Shown: positions 1-11,074, numbered from the stretch's first letter. The stretch is 64,000 bases of DNA from Drosophila miranda (GCF_003369915.1 NW_022881614.1:17834336-17898335); one strand, 5' to 3'. Notes: generated by a model from the letters alone, not told the origin. A program made the numbers and translations.

Positions 1-32
1 ATACCCCAATACTCATTTGAGTATCGGGTATA
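1..32. mobile_element. End of an ISY-like Helitron of the preceding array unit
   Basis: This is the terminal hairpin (ATACCCC...GGGTATA) that closes every complete ISY copy in the array. It shows that the array continues to the left of the window. Confidence 0.75.
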
Positions 33-470
33 AAAACACATTAAGAAGAAAAAGGCTTAAGTTCATTAACGAAGAAGTAAAACGACGAGACGACCATTTT
101 GTTCAATAATAAAAGAAGAAACAACAAGTTTTATTTGCTGCAAGAAGACTGTACACATAGATGAATACATATATCATTTTTATTACTTTCGATTTTATTA
201 TTATTTTTCTAACACACATACTGCTCCCCTTCGAAGAATATTTTCTATTATTTAGGAAGGCCTTATTTTCAAAAGAATTTTTGTGTTGAGCTAAGCAAGA
301 CTCACACTTTTTATAGTCAATTCCCCAGCATGAAAACCCAATAGGCAGCCTACTTAATCGTTACAATACATAGTAAGCCTGACCAAAAAAGTCAGTGGAC
401 GGCTGCCTCGCCCCAACAGATTTTATTTCTCCCGTAAAATACGAGTAAGGTGAAACCTACAAATTAAATC

Positions 471-915
471 ATGATTTACGGCATGCTGGTGACACTCTCG
501 ATGGCAATCTATACTACGGTGGCCACCCTTTGGCAGGTTCAACGTGAGTGTAGAAAGTGGAAAGATGATTTGGTTCGAGCGTATGAGCTGTATGACTGTC
601 TGATCTGATCCCACAGAGACCCTAATCAATTGGATGATGTCGTTTAGTCTTTTCATTTTGGGTCTGTTCTGCAAGCCGTATTTGATAGTTCCCCTGTTGG
701 CAGCTGGGTTCTTCATGGTGCGCCGGATCTTGCTGCGGCGGGCAAAGCGGACCCAAGCCTGGAAATCGCCGGGTAACAACGAGTCTGGGTCGTCCAGGCA
801 TTACTCCATTAAAACCCCACCATCTCGAATGTGCAATATTGTGGATGCAACAGATTGTCGTCTTTTGTGTGGGCGGAAGGGGGTGGGGCGAAATTTTGAG
901 ATACACGTTTTATAG
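471..915 (+). CDS. Chimeric gene 1-Helitron reading frame (unit 1)
   Basis: Exons 471-543 and 617-915, intron with GTGAGT donor and CACAG acceptor. Spliced length is 123 aa: the membrane part of gene 1, then about 29 residues read from ISY in place of the normal tail. Residue 11 is Met, as in unit 5. The frame stays open in all three S units. I infer it was made by the deletion; whether it is translated is unknown. Confidence 0.4.
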
Positions 916-1649
916 TAAGATCTAACAGGAGTGCGGATACCAAATTTGGTTACTCTAGCCTTAATAGTCTCTGAGATTTTTGAATATCCCCAGATTTTCG
1001 TCCTTTGCGGGGGCGGAAGGGGGTGTGGCGAAATTTTGAAACAAACTCGTCTCGGTCCGATATATTAGGAGTGTGGATACCAAATTTGGTTGCTCTAGCT
1101 TTTTTAGTCTCTGAGATCTAGGCGCTAATGTTTTACTCTAAGCAAAGCCGCCTATGCTACGTGTGTGTTAGAGAGAGACAGGGCGAGAAAAAATGAAATT
1201 GTTTTCTTGATGCTGGCTATAATAATAATACGATCCAATTCAGATTACGCAGTCTTAAAGATATGGTCATTCTCTACAATTCTACTTTTTTGGTTTTCTC
1301 ATATCTTTAAAATTGGGGATGCCACAGATTTTCGTCCTTTGTGGGGGCGGAAGTGGGCGTGGCGAAGTTTTGAAATATTTTTGTAGCAGTGACATATCAC
1401 AGAAGTCTGGATCCAAAACATCGTTGCTCGTGCTCTTATAGTCTTTGAGCACTAGGCGCTGAAGGGGACGGACAGACGGACAGACGGACGGACGGACAGA
1501 CAGACAGGGCTCAATCGACTCGGCTATTGATGCTGATCAAGAATATATATACTTTATGGGGTCGGAAACGATTCCTTCTGGACGTTACACACATCCACTA
1601 TTACCACAAATCTAATATACCCCAATACTCATTTTGAGTATCGGGTATA
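825..1649. mobile_element. ISY-like Helitron, truncated (unit 1)
   Basis: Keeps the three internal modules, the GACG/GACA microsatellite and the terminal hairpin, but lacks the other end with the TATACCCGATACT repeat and the GCGG/CCGC hairpin. Confidence 0.75.
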
Positions 1650-2087
1650 AAAACACATTAAGAAGAAAAAGGCTTAAGTTCATTAACGAAGAAGTAAAAC
1701 GACGAGACGACCATTTTGTTCAATAATAAAAAAAGAAACAACAAGTTTTATTTGCTGCAAGAAGACTGTACACATAGATGAATACATATATCATTTTTAT
1801 TACTTTCGATTTTATTATTATTTTTCTAACACACATACTGCTCCCCTTCGAAGAATATTTTCTATTATTTAGGAAGGCCTTATTTTCAAAAGAATTTTTG
1901 TGTTGAGCTAAGCAAGACTCACACTTTTTATAGTCAATTCCCCAGCATGAAAACCCAATAGGCAGCCTACTTAATCCTTACAATACATAGTAAGCCTGAC
2001 CAAAAAAGTCAGTGGACGGCTGCCTGGCCCCTACAGATTTTATTTCTCCCGTAAAATACGAGTAAGGTGAAACCTACAAATTAAATC

Positions 2088-2530
2088 ATGATTTACGGCA
2101 TGCTGGTGACACTCTCGACGGCAATCTATACTACGGTGGCCACCCTTTGGCAGGTTCAACGTGAGTAGAAAGTGGAAAGATGATTTGGTTCGAGCGTATG
2201 AGCTGTATGACTGTCTGATCTGATCCCACAGAGACCCTAATCAATTGGATGATGTCGTTTAGTCTTTTCATTTTGGGTCTGTTCTGCAAGCCGTATTTGA
2301 TAGTTCCCCTGTTGGCAGCTGGGTTCTTCATGGTGCGCCGGATCTTGCTGCGGCGGGCAAAGCGGACCCAAGCCTGGAAATCGCCGGGTAACAACGAGTC
2401 TGGGTCGTCCAGGCATTACTCCATTAAAACCCCACCATCTCGAATGTGCAATATTGTGGATGCAACAGATTTTCGTCCTTTGTGTGGGCGGAAGGGGGGG
2501 GGGCGAAATTTTGAGATACACATTTTATAG
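2088..2530 (+). CDS. Chimeric gene 1-Helitron reading frame (unit 2)
   Basis: Exons 2088-2160 and 2232-2530. The 71-bp intron is two bases shorter than usual but keeps GTGAGT. Predicted length is 123 aa, with a slightly different ISY-derived tail from unit 1. Confidence 0.4.
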
Positions 2531-3264
2531 TAAGATCTAACAGGAGTGCGGATACCAAATTTCGTTACTCTAGCCTTAATTGTCTCTGAGATTTTTGATT
2601 ATCCCCAGATTTTCGTCCTTTGCGGGGGCGGAAGGGGGTGTGGCGAAATTTTGAAACAAACTCGTCTCGGTCCGATATATTAGGAGTGTGGATACCAAAT
2701 TTGGTTGCTCTAGCTTTTGTAGTCTCTGAGATCTAGGCGCTAATGTTTTACTCTAAGCAAAGCCGCCTATGCTACGTGTGTGTTAGAGAGAGACAGGGCG
2801 AGAAAAAATGAAATTGTTTTCTTGATGCTGGCTATAATAATAATACGATCCAATTCAGATTACGCAGTCTTAAAGATATGGTCATTCTCTACAATTCTAC
2901 GTTTTTGGTTTTCTCATATCTTTAAAATTGTGGATGCCACAGATTTTCGTCCTTTGTGGGGGCGGAAGTGGGCGTGGCGAAGTTTTGAAATATTTTTGTA
3001 GCAGTGACATATCACAGAAGTCTGGATCCAAAACATCGTTGCTCTAGCTCTTATAGTCTTTGAGCACTAGGCGCTGAAGGGGACGGACAGACGGACAGAC
3101 GGACGGACGGACAGACAGACAGGGCTCAATCGACTCGGCTATTGTTGCTGATCAAGAACATATATACTTTATGGGGTCGGAAACGATTCCTTCTGGACGT
3201 TACACACATCCACTTTTACCACAAATCTAATATACCCCAATACTCATTTTGAGTATCGGGTATA
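2440..3264. mobile_element. ISY-like Helitron, truncated (unit 2)
   Basis: Same truncation point as in unit 1; module 1 has the common array haplotype. Confidence 0.75.
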
Positions 3265-3692
3265 AAAACACATTAAGAAGAAAAAGGCTTAAGTTCATTA
3301 ACGAAGAAGTAAAACGACGAGACGACCATTTTGTTCAATAATAAAAGAAGAAACAACAAGTTTTATTTGCTGCAAGAAGACTGTACACATAGATGAATAC
3401 ATATATCATTTTTATTACTTTCGATTTTATTATTATTTTTCTAACACACATACTGCTCCCCTTCGAAGAATATTTTCTATTATTTAGGAAGGCCTTATTT
3501 TCAAAAGAATTTTTGTGTTGAGCTAAGCAAGACTCACACTTTTTATAGTCAATTCCCCAGCATGAAAACCCAATAGGCAGCCTACTTAATCGTTACAATA
3601 CATAGTAAAAAAGTCAGTGGACGGCTGCCTGGCCCCTACAGATTTTATTTCTCCCGTAAAATACGAGTAAGGTGAAACCTACAAATTAAATC

Positions 3693-4135
3693 ATGATTTA
3701 CGGCATGCTGGTGACACTCTCGACGGCAATCTATACTACGGTGGCCACCCTTTGGCAGGTTCAACGTGAGTAGAAAGTGGAAAGATGATTTGGTTCGAGC
3801 GTATGAGCTGTATGACTGTCTGATCTGATCCCACAGAGACCCTAATCAATTGGATGATGTCGTTTAGTCTTTTCATTTTGGGTCTGTTCTGCAAGCCGTA
3901 TTTGATAGTTCCCCTGTTGGCAGCTGGGTTCTTCATGGTGCGCCGGATCTTGCTGCGGCGGGCAAAGCGGACCCAAGCCTGGAAATCGCCGGGTAACAAC
4001 GAGTCTGGGTCGTCCAGGCATTACTCCATTAAAACCCCACCATCTCGAATGTGCAATATTGTGGATGCAACAGATTTTCGTCCTTTGTGTGGGCGGAAGG
4101 GGGTGGGGCGAAATTTTGAGATACACATTTTATAG
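3693..4135 (+). CDS. Chimeric gene 1-Helitron reading frame (unit 3)
   Basis: Exons 3693-3765 and 3837-4135, intron 71 bp as in unit 2; 123 aa with the ISY-derived tail. Confidence 0.4.
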
Positions 4136-4869
4136 TAAGATCTAACAGGAGTGCGGATACCAAATTTCGTTACTCTAGCCTTAATTGTCTCTGAGATTTT
4201 TGATTATCCCCAGATTTTCGTCCTTTGCGGGGGCGGAAGGGGGTGTGGCGAAATTTTGAAACAAACCCGTCCCGGTCCGATATATTAGGAGTGTGGATAC
4301 CAAATTTGGTTGCTCTAGCTTTTGTAGTCTCTGAGATCTAGGCGCTAATGTTTTACTCTAAGCAAAGCCGCCTATGCTACGTGTGTGTTAGAGAGAGACA
4401 GGGCGAGAAAAAATGAAATTGTTTTCTTGATGCTGGCTATAATAATAATACGATCCAATTCAGATTACGCAGTCTTAAAGATATGGTCATTCTCTACAAT
4501 TCTACGTTTTTGGTTTTCTCATATCTTTAAAATTGTGGATGCCACAGATTTTCGTCCTTTGTGGGGGCGGAAGTGGGCGTGGCGAAGTTTTGAAATATTT
4601 TTGTAGCAGTGACATATCACAGAAGTCTGGATCCAAAACATCGTTGCTCTAGCTCTTATAGTCTTTGAGCACTAGGCGCTGAAGGGGACGGACAGACGGA
4701 CAGACGGACGGACGGACAGACAGACAGGGCTCAATCGACTCGGCTATTGATGCTGATCAAGAATATATATACTTTATGGGGTCGGAAACGATTCCTTCTG
4801 GACGTTACACACATCCACTTTTACCACAAATCTAATATACCCCAATACTCATTTTGAGTATCGGGTATA
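4045..4869. mobile_element. ISY-like Helitron, truncated (unit 3)
   Basis: As in units 1 and 2, with two private substitutions in module 2. Confidence 0.75.
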
Positions 4870-5307
4870 AAAACACATTAAGAAGAAAAAGGCTTAAGTT
4901 CATTAACGAAGAAGTAAAACGACGAGACGACCATTTTGTTCAATAATAAAAGAAGAAACAACAAGTTTTATTTGCTGCAAGAAGACTGTACACATAGATG
5001 AATACATATATCATTTTTATTACTTTCGATTTTATTATTATTTTTCTAACACACATACTGCTCCCCTTCGAAGAATATTTTCTATTATTTAGGAAGGCCT
5101 TATTTTCAAAAGAATTTTTGTGTTGAGCTAAGCAAGACTCACACTTTTTATAGTCAATTCCCCAGCATGAAAACCCAATAGGCAGCCTACTTAATCGTTA
5201 CAATACATAGTAAGCCTGACCAAAAAAGTCAGTGGACGGCTGCCTCGCCCCAACAGATTTTATTTCTCCCGTAAAATACGAGTAAGGTGAAACCTACAAA
5301 TTAAATC

Positions 5308-5716
5308 ATGATTTACGGCATGCTGGTGACACTCTCGACGGCAATCTATACTACGGTGGCCACCCTTTGGCAGGTTCAACGTGAGTGTAGAAAGTGGAAA
5401 GATGATTTGGTTCGAGCGTATGAGCTGTATGACTGTCTGATCTGATCCCACAGAGACCCTAATCAATTGGATGATGTCGTTTAGTCTTTTCATTTTGGGT
5501 CTGTTCTGCAAGCCGTATTTGATAGTTCCCCTGTTGGCAGCTGGGTTCTTCATGGTGCGCCGGATCTTGCTGCGGCGGGCAAAGCGGACCCAAGCCTGGA
5601 AATCGCCGGGTAACAACGAGTCTGGGTCGTCCAGGCATTACTCCATTAAAACCCCACCATCACGCGACACGGAGAGCTCCCTGCCCAATAGCGTCGGTGA
5701 CACATCCCAGAAGTAG
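5308..5716 (+). CDS. Gene 1: two-exon small membrane protein, 111 aa (unit 4)
   Basis: Exons are 5308-5380 and 5454-5716. The 73-bp intron has a strong insect donor (C|GTGAGT) and a CCCACAG acceptor, and splicing joins CAA-C to AG-ACC in frame. I chose the ATG at 5308 because it opens exon 1 in frame and is kept in every complete copy. The 111-aa product has a hydrophobic stretch at about residues 4-21, a second long one at about 33-59 (possibly two passes around Lys-Pro at 44-45), then a basic cluster (RRILLRRAKR, about 60-69) and a polar Ser/Thr-rich tail. This predicts a small membrane protein with a cytosolic tail under the positive-inside rule. I do not recognise a family. The repeated intact frame with proper splice sites is the main evidence that it is a gene. 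Confidence 0.6.
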
Positions 5717-5883
5717 TCGAGCAACGGATAATCACACGATTCACACGGGTTTATAAAATATATAACACAATATACATACACATTCCATGAAAACACTCAT
5801 ACATGTGCACGGGTGTGGATGGATCCTAAGACTAAAGCAATTAAAAAATACTGCACTGTACCATCGTTTCATCCAAAAGAATA

Positions 5884-6204
5884 CTAAGACTTGAGCAGAG
5901 TGGGGATGTCTACTTTGCGCAGAGCGTCTCTTGCTTTGAGGAGCATAGTATTGTGCGGCTGGCCAGTGAGGCCGGCCAAGTGATGCATATACCTGTCAAT
6001 GTTGCCAACGCTCGGACCGGACGGTTCCAGCGGAGGCAATGGGACACCATTGAGGGCTGCAACCAGCTTCTGGCGCAGACCCTTCACGTACGCCTCCAGT
6101 CGCACATTCTCCTCCTTCAGTTCGGCCACCTCGCCCATCACCTTGGCATAGCCAACATTGGTGTTGTCCACGTGCTGCTCCAGCACCGCATTTAAATGTA
6201 CCAC
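5884..6204 (-). CDS. Gene 2: coiled-coil protein, terminal exon or partial CDS (unit 4)
   Basis: An open - strand frame of 106 codons ends ...DIPTLLKS-stop at 5884. Residues about 5-50 have heptad spacing typical of a leucine zipper (AELKEENVRLEAYVKGLRQK). A Pro-rich linker (PLPPLEPSGPS) and a compact C-terminal part follow. The first in-frame ATG is only at 6136-6138 (codon 23), giving 84 aa, but the heptad pattern begins upstream of it. Just upstream the - strand reads CTAAAT...TATAG, a plausible branch point and acceptor. I therefore infer a terminal exon whose first exon is missing or unrecognised, or a partial gene copy. It converges on gene 1. No known family was recognised. Confidence 0.5.
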   Translation of the reverse strand: MVHLNAVLEQHVDNTNVGYAKVMGEVAELKEENVRLEAYVKGLRQKLVAALNGVPLPPLEPSGPSVGNIDRYMHHLAGLTGQPHNTMLLKARDALRKVDIPTLLKS

Positions 6205-6350
6205 CTTAAATATACGCTATAATTTAGAATTTAACCTTTTTGAAACAACCACAACAACACAACTATCAAACAAAACTATTTTTTATTTAAGTTTTAATTT
6301 ATTTTTGATTAACTTTTTTTGCTGTTCCTAAGAAACAAATCCAAAAAAAA

Positions 6351-7456
6351 CGAGGGGGAACGTTGTGAGTTGCTGCGGACACCGCAAATCTACGGTTATA
6401 CCCGATACTAAGTCAGTATGGCTCTACTCCGGCAGACGCCGCTAATATTAAACGACACGACAAAGAGTGCGTGCGAGAGAGACAGAAAATCAGTCTGAGC
6501 GTGACGTCGGGCGCTGCGTAGCCACTGCAAATTGATTTGTTCCTATTGGCTATAAAAATGATCTGATCTGATCCAGATTCAGCAATCTGATAGATATGGT
6601 CATTATCTATGATTCTGCGTTTTTAGTTTTCTCGAATGTGCAATATTGTGGATGCAACAGATTTTCGTCCTTTGTGTGGGCGGAAGGGGGTGGGGCGAAA
6701 TTTTGAGATACACATTTTATAGTAAGATCTAACAGGAGTGCGGATACCAAATTTCGTTACTCTAGCCTTAATTGTCTCTGAGATTTTTGATTATCCCCAG
6801 ATTTTCGTCCTTTGCGGGGGCGGAAGGGGGTGTGGCGAAATTTTGAAACAAACTCGTCTCGGTCCGATATATTAGGAGTGTGGATACCAAATTTGGTTGC
6901 TCTAGCTTTTGTAGTCTCTGAGATCTAGGCGCTAATGTTTTACTCTAAGCGAAGCCGCCTATGCTACGTGTGTGTTAGAGAGAGACAGGGCGAGAAAAAA
7001 TGAAATTGTTTTCTTGATGCTGGCTATAATAATAATACGATCCAATTCAGATTACGCAGTCTTAAAGATATGGTCATTCTCTACAATTCTACGTTTTTGG
7101 TTTTCTCATATCTTTAAAATTGTGGATGCCACAGATTTTCGTCCTGTGTGGGGGCGGAAGTGGGCGTGGCGAAGTTTTGAAATATTTTTGTAGCAGTGAC
7201 ATATCACAGAAGTCTGGATCCAAAACATCGTTGCTCTAGCTCTTATAGTCTTTGAGCACTAGGCGCTGAAGGGGACGGACAGACGGACAGACGGACGGAC
7301 GGACAGACAGACAGGGCTCAATCGACTCGGCTATTGATGCTGATCAAGAATATATATACTTTATGGGGTCGGAAACGATTCCTTCTGGACGTTACACACA
7401 TCCACTTTTACCACAAATCTAATATACCCCAATACTCATTTTGAGTATCGGGTATA
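6351..7456. mobile_element. ISY/DINE-1-like non-autonomous Helitron, complete (unit 4)
   Basis: 1106 bp with no coding capacity. Seen: a TATACCCGATACT repeat at 6397 inverted at the far end as AGTATCGGGTATA; a terminal hairpin made of TATACCC/GGGTATA and ATACTC/GAGTAT arms; at the other end a TGCGG-TGT-CCGCA hairpin (read on the - strand) about 25 bp from the edge; three related modules of about 135 bp, each starting near GATTTTCGTCC; and a GACG/GACA microsatellite. These match the INE-1/DINE-1 Helitron group, and the length and species context fit ISY of D. miranda. By comparison with D. melanogaster INE-1 the element reads right to left here. The edges are set from units 20 and 22, which lack it. 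Confidence 0.8.
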
Positions 7457-7894
7457 AAAACACATTAAGAAGAAAAAGGCTTAAGTTCATTAACGAAGAA
7501 GTAAAACGACGAGACGACCATTTTGTTCAATAATAAAAGAAGAAACAACAAGTTTTATTTGCTGCAAGAAGACTGTACACATAGATGAATACATATATCA
7601 TTTTTATTACTTTCGATTTTATTATTATTTTTCTAACACACATACTGCTCCCCTTCGAAGAATATTTTCTATTATTTAGGAAGGCCTTATTTTCAAAAGA
7701 ATTTTTGTGTTGAGCTAAGCAAGACTCACACTTTTTATAGTCAATTCCCCAGCATGAAAACCCAATAGGCAGCCTACTTAATCGTTACAATACATAGTAA
7801 GCCTGACCAAAAAAGTCAGTGGACGGCTGCCTCGCCCCAACAGATTTTATTTCTCCCGTAAAATACGAGTAAGGTGAAACCTACAAATTAAATC

Positions 7895-8303
7895 ATGATT
7901 TACGGCATGCTGGTGACACTCTCGATGGCAATCTATACTACGGTGGCCACCCTTTGGCAGGTTCAACGTGAGTGTAGAAAGTGGAAAGATGATTTGGTTC
8001 GAGCGTATGAGCTGTATGACTGTCTGATCTGATCCCACAGAGACCCTAATCAATTGGATGATGTCGTTTAGTCTTTTCATTTTGGGTCTGTTCTGCAAGC
8101 CGTATTTGATAGTTCCCCTGTTGGCAGCTGGGTTCTTCATGGTGCGCCGGATCTTGCTGCGGCGGGCAAAGCGGACCCAAGCCTGGAAATCGCCGGGTAA
8201 CAACGAGTCTGGGTCGTCCAGGCATTACTCCATTAAAACCCCACCATCACGCGACACGGAGAGCTCCCTGCCCAATAGCGTCGGTGACACATCCCAGAAG
8301 TAG
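7895..8303 (+). CDS. Gene 1 copy, 111 aa (unit 5)
   Basis: Exons 7895-7967 and 8041-8303. Differs from the unit 4 protein only at residue 11 (Met for Thr, ACG to ATG, a CpG-type change). Confidence 0.58.
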
Positions 8304-8479
8304 TCGAGCAACGGATAATCACACGATTCACACGGGTTTATAAAATATATAACATACGTCTGAAATACTACATACACATTCCATGAAAACACTCATACAT
8401 GTGCACGGGTGTGGATGGATCCTAAGACTAAAGCAATTAAAAAATACTGCACTGTACCATCGTTTCATCCAAAAGAATA

Positions 8480-8869
8480 CTAAGACTTGAGCAGAGTGGG
8501 GATGTCTACTTTGCGCAGAGCGTCTCTTGCTTTGAGGAGCATAGTATTGTGCGGCTGGCCAGTGAGGCCTGCCAAGTGATGCATATACCTGTCAATGTTT
8601 CCAACGCTCGGACCGGACGGTTCCAGCGGAGGCAATGGGACACCATTGAGGGCTGCAACCAGCTTCTGGCGCAGACCCTTCACGTACGCCTCCAGTCGCA
8701 CATTCTCCTCCTTCAGTTCGGCCACCTCGCCCATCACCTTGGCATAGCCAACATTGGTGTTGTCCACGTGCTGCTCCAGCACCGCATTTAAATGTACCAC
8801 CTTAAATGTACGGTATAATTTAGAATTTAACCTTTTTGAAACAACCACAACAACACAACTATCAAACAA
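8480..8869 (-). CDS. Gene 2 copy, frame extended upstream (unit 5)
   Basis: C-terminal part identical to unit 4. A TAG to TAC change removes the upstream stop that doubles as the candidate splice acceptor, so the frame runs open for 129 codons. The added residues are a low-complexity Val run from a GTT repeat and are unlikely to be native. If the TAG is the true acceptor, this copy has lost it. First in-frame ATG at 8732-8734. Confidence 0.4.
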   Translation of the reverse strand: MFDSCVVVVVSKRLNSKLYRTFKVVHLNAVLEQHVDNTNVGYAKVMGEVAELKEENVRLEAYVKGLRQKLVAALNGVPLPPLEPSGPSVGNIDRYMHHLAGLTGQPHNTMLLKARDALRKVDIPTLLKS

Positions 8870-8947
8870 AACTATTTTTTATTTAAGTTTTAATTTATTT
8901 TTGATTAACTTTTTTTTGCTGTTCCTAAGAAACAAATCCAAAAAAAA

Positions 8948-10051
8948 CGAGGGGGAACGTTGTGAGTTGCTGCGGACACCGCAAATCTACGGTTATACCC
9001 GATACTAAGTCAGTATGGCTCTACTCCGGCAGACGCCGCTAATATTAAACGACACGACAAAGAGTGCGTGCGAGAGAGACAGAAAATCAGTCTGAGCGTG
9101 ACGTCGGGCGCTGCGTAGCCACTGCAAATTGATTTGTTCCTATTGGCTATAAAAATGATCTGATCTGATCCAGATTCAGCAATCTGATAGATATGGTCAT
9201 TATCTATGATTCTGCGTTTTTAGTTTTCTCGAATGTGCAATATTGTGGATGCAACAGATTTTCGTCCTTTGTGTGGGCGGAAGGGGGTGGGGCGAAATTT
9301 GGAGATACACATTTTATAGTAAGATCTAACAGGAGTGCGGATACCAAATTTCGTTACTCTAGCCTTAATTGTCTCTGAGATTTTTGATTATCCCCAGATT
9401 TTCGTCCTTTGCGGGGGCGGAAGGGGGTGTGGCGAAATTTTGAAACAAACTCGTCTCGGTCCGATATATTAGGAGTGTGGATACCAAATTTGGTTGCTCT
9501 AGCTTTTGTAGGCTCTGAGATCTAGGCGCTAATGTTTTACTCTAAGCAAAGCCGCCTATGCTACGTGTGTTAGAGAGAGACAGGGCGAGAAAAAATGAAA
9601 TTGTTTTCTTGATGCTGGCTATAATAATAATACGATCCAATTCAGATTACGCAGTCTTAAAGATATGGTCATTCTCTACAATTCTACGTTTTTGGTTTTC
9701 TCATATCTTTAAAATTGTGGATGCCACAGATTTTCGTCCTTTGTGGGGGCGGAAGTGGGCGTGGCGAAGTTTTGAAATATTTTTGTAGCAGTGACATATC
9801 ACAGAAGTCTGGATCCAAAACATCGTTGCTCTAGCTCTTATAGTCTTTGAGCACTAGGCGCTAAAGGGGACGGACAGACAGACATACGGACGGACGGACA
9901 GACAGACAGGGCTCAATCGACTCGGCTATTGATGCTGATCAAGAATATATATACTTTATGGGGTCGGAAACGATTCCTTCTGGACGTTACACACATCCAC
10001 TTTTACCACAAATCTAATATACCCCAATACTCATTTTGAGTATCGGGTATA
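8948..10051. mobile_element. ISY-like Helitron (unit 5)
   Basis: Complete. Shares with unit 17 a 2-bp contraction of the GTGTGTGTT run next to the GA-rich stretch; the microsatellite has a private arrangement. Confidence 0.78.
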
Positions 10052-10489
10052 AAAACACATTAAGAAGAAAAAGGCTTAAGTTCATTAACGAAGAAGTAAA
10101 ACGGCGAGACGACCATTTTGTTCAATAATAAAAGAAGAAACAACAAGTTTTATTTGCTGCAAGAAGACTGTACACATAGATGAATACATATATCATTTTT
10201 ATTACTTTCGATTTTATTATTATTTTTCTAACACACATACTGCTCCCCTTCGAAGAATATTTTCTATTATTTAGGAAGGCCTTATTTTCAAAAGAATTTT
10301 TGTGTTGAGCTAAGCAAGACTCACACTTTTTATAGTCAATTCCCCAGCATGAAAACCCAATAGGCAGCCTACTTAGTCGTTACAATACATAGTAAGCCTG
10401 ACCAAAAAAGTCAGTGGACGGCTGCCTCGCCCCAACAGATTTTATTTCTCCCGTAAAATACGAGTAAGGTGAAACCTACAAATTAAATC

Positions 10490-10898
10490 ATGATTTACGG
10501 CATGCTGGTGACACTCTCGACGGCAATCTATACTACGGTGGCCACCCTTTGGCAGGTTCAACGTGAGTGTAGAAAGTGGAAAGATGATTTGGTTCGAGCG
10601 TATGAGCTGTATGACTGTCTGATCTGATCCCACAGAGACCCTAATCAATTGGATGATGTCGTTTAGTCTTTTCATTTTGGGTCTGTTCTGCAAGCCGTAT
10701 TTGATAGTTCCCCTGTTGGCAGCTGGGTTCTTCATGGTGCGCCGGATCTTGCTGCGGCGGGCAAAGCGGACCCAAGCCTGGAAATCGCCGGGTAACAACG
10801 AGTCTGGGTCGTCCAGGCATTACTCCATTAAAACCCCACCATCACGCGACACGGAGAGCTCCCTGCCCAATAGCGTCGGTGACACATCCCAGAAGTAG
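10490..10898 (+). CDS. Gene 1 copy, 111 aa (unit 6)
   Basis: Exons 10490-10562 and 10636-10898; protein identical to unit 4. Confidence 0.6.
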
Positions 10899-11074
10899 TC
10901 GAGCAACGGATAATCACACGATTCACACGGGTTTATAAAATATATAACATACGTCTGAAATACTACATACACATTCCATGAAAACACTCATACATGTGCA
11001 CGGGTGTGGATGGATCCTAAGACTAAAGCAATTAAAAAATACTGCACTGTACCATCGTTTCATCCAAAAGAATA

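Larger units (their letters stand above)
33..1649 (+). repeat. Array unit 1, S class (1.6 kb)
   Basis: Spacer, 5' part of gene 1, then ISY lacking its first 270 bp or so. Compared with complete units, about 980 bp is missing between gene 1 codon 94 and the ISY interior, including all of gene 2. The break shares only about 2 bp (TC), so it looks like micro-homology or end joining. The ISY part carries a variant haplotype also seen in units 17 and 19, a sign of conversion between units. Confidence 0.85.
1650..3264 (+). repeat. Array unit 2, S class
   Basis: Same deletion junction as unit 1, so units 1-3 are copies of one rearranged founder. Shares a 2-bp intron shortening with unit 3 but not with unit 1. 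Confidence 0.85.
3265..4869 (+). repeat. Array unit 3, S class
   Basis: Very close to unit 2. A deletion of about 10 bp in the spacer near 3608 removes the AGCCTGACC stretch. Confidence 0.85.
4870..7456 (+). repeat. Array unit 4, L class (2.6 kb), reference unit
   Basis: Layout: AT-rich spacer 4870-5307; gene 1 at 5308-5716; 167-bp gap; gene 2 on the - strand at 5884-6204; AT-rich stretch 6205-6350; ISY at 6351-7456. The spacer holds an AATAAA at about 4944 and no frame that is kept open in most units. The gap between the genes holds an ATTAAA-type motif that could serve polyadenylation of gene 1. Other L units match this one nearly base for base. Confidence 0.9.
7457..10051 (+). repeat. Array unit 5, L class
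   Basis: Complete unit. Gene 1 shares Met11 with unit 1. Unlike unit 4, the gap between the genes carries the ACATACGTCTGAAATAC stretch, as in most other units. Confidence 0.88.

Noticed and set aside
5260-5616. 118-codon - strand frame recurring opposite gene 1
   Set aside because: It is the complement of gene 1, crosses the well-supported intron and has no recognisable domain; treated as a shadow.
5953-6195. 80-codon + strand frame opposite gene 2
   Set aside because: Shadow of gene 2 made by its codon usage; no start context and no domain.
6972-7193. 73-76 codon frame inside each ISY copy
   Set aside because: It lies in the non-coding Helitron across the repeat modules and is broken in several copies; DINE-1-type elements encode nothing.
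7274-7315. GACG/GACA repeats as a regulatory element
   Set aside because: A known kind of microsatellite inside DINE-1-type elements; the length varies between units with no sign of constraint.
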